Source of the DNA: Actinomycetota bacterium
GTDB lineage: Bacteria > Actinomycetota > Acidimicrobiia > Acidimicrobiales > CADCSY01
DNA length: 34,145 nucleotides
Reading direction: 5' to 3'
NCBI GenBank assembly: GCA_019348335.1
Contig: JAHWJR010000004.1
Location: 1-34,145, forward strand
Under the pieces are notes generated by a model. That model saw only the letters and a program-made list of their open reading frames with translations. It had not been told where the DNA came from and made no database searches. A program made the translations under genes and the position numbers. Shown here piece by piece: positions 33,695 through 34,145 of the stretch; the stretch's first letter is position 1, and each line of letters starts with the position of its first letter.

Positions 33695-34145
33695 ATGAGC
33701 CTGGACCTGCACGGCGATCGCACGGCGGCCGGCCGTGAGGCTTCCCGGCAACCCCTGGTGGGGCTGGCCGGCTGGGAGCGGCGCTACCGGCTGGGGCTGC
33801 TCGCCATGGACGCCGTGGCCGTCGGTCTGGCCGGCGCCGTGGCGCAGGTCGTGCGCTTCGGCTCGCCCAGCTCGCCGGTCGCCCTGGCCGCCACCGGAGT
33901 GCCGTACTGGCTGGTGGCCGTGCTGATGATCCCCGTCTGGCTCACGGTCATGGCCGTGGGCGGCGGCTACGAGCCCCGGATTCTGGGCGTGGGCTCCGAG
34001 GAGTTCCGCCGGGTGTTCAACGCCGCCGTGCGCTTCCTCGCCCTGGTCGTCATCGCCTTCTACGCCCTCAATGTCGATCTGGCCCGTGGCTTCGTCGCCG
34101 CCTTCATCCCCCTGGCCACGGTGCTCACGCTGCTGGGGCGCTACG
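33695..34145 (+). CDS. Polyprenyl glycosylphosphotransferase (initiating sugar transferase), C-terminus outside the window
   Basis: First 150 codons only, from ATG 33695. About 30 polar residues, then four hydrophobic helices: RLGLLAMDAVAVGLAGAVAQ, the helix from VPYWLVAVLMIPVW, FLALVVIAFYALN and VAAFIPLATVLTLLGR. RILGVGSEEFRRVFNAAVR between them is typical of the N-terminal half of WcaJ/WbaP-type enzymes. The catalytic cytoplasmic domain lies past the window end. The enzyme puts the first sugar phosphate on undecaprenyl phosphate and so starts each repeat unit. Confidence 0.85.
   Translation, partial: MSLDLHGDRTAAGREASRQPLVGLAGWERRYRLGLLAMDAVAVGLAGAVAQVVRFGSPSSPVALAATGVPYWLVAVLMIPVWLTVMAVGGGYEPRILGVGSEEFRRVFNAAVRFLALVVIAFYALNVDLARGFVAAFIPLATVLTLLGRY

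Overview
The window is high-GC DNA with frequent GTG starts and TANNNT -10 boxes directly in front of start codons. This suggests an actinobacterium, and the gene families make a member of the Acidimicrobiia plausible (inference from style, not a marker gene). Nearly every gene belongs to one large surface or extracellular polysaccharide (EPS) locus. No rRNA, tRNA, CRISPR array or insertion sequence was seen.

Layout. (1) 1-1637: 3' part of an SLC13-type permease, unrelated to the locus. (2) 1.7-9.5 kb: first Wzz/BY-kinase co-polymerase, a PF14907-like nucleotidyltransferase, a GT4 glycosyltransferase, a membrane protein paired with a Tat-exported clan GH-A hydrolase, and a second GT4. (3) 9.5-14.3 kb: a compact lasso-peptide-like RiPP module. 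On the minus strand it has a PqqD/RRE protein, a B2 transglutaminase-like leader peptidase, an ABC ATPase and permease, an asparagine-synthetase-like cyclase, and last a 31-codon precursor gene. The precursor carries an exactly spaced lasso leader motif and has its own strong promoter. An HPr-kinase-like gene lies inside the module on the plus strand. (4) 14.3-19.2 kb: O-antigen-ligase-like polymerase, small LPXTG protein, and a fusion of a degenerate MraY/WecA-like transferase to DUF4012. (5) 19.3-21.0 kb: second Wzz/BY-kinase, a close paralogue of the first. (6) 21.1-32.3 kb: a region of visibly lower GC with a WcaI-like GT4, Wzx flippase, another GT4, four SAM methyltransferases (two of them FkbM), a sulfotransferase, a second ligase/polymerase, another methyltransferase and a hexapeptide acyltransferase. 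It reads as the strain-variable part that builds and decorates the repeat unit. (7) 32.4-34.1 kb: GDP-mannose 3,5-epimerase-like enzyme and the N-terminal part of the initiating polyprenyl glycosylphosphotransferase, cut by the window end.

Working model: the phosphotransferase at the right edge starts a lipid-linked repeat. The GT4 enzymes extend it, and the methyl-, sulfo- and acyltransferases decorate it. Wzx flips it, the ligase-like proteins polymerise or transfer it, and the two BY-kinases control chain length. The RiPP module is the most unusual element. The predicted core is only about 11 residues and ends in Ser, a potential target of the HPr-kinase-like enzyme. The cyclase lacks the usual N-terminal glutaminase-like half, and export looks like an ABC-2 system. 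A canonical threaded lasso is hard to build from this core, so the product may be a new phosphorylated or non-lasso macrocyclic peptide tied to EPS production.
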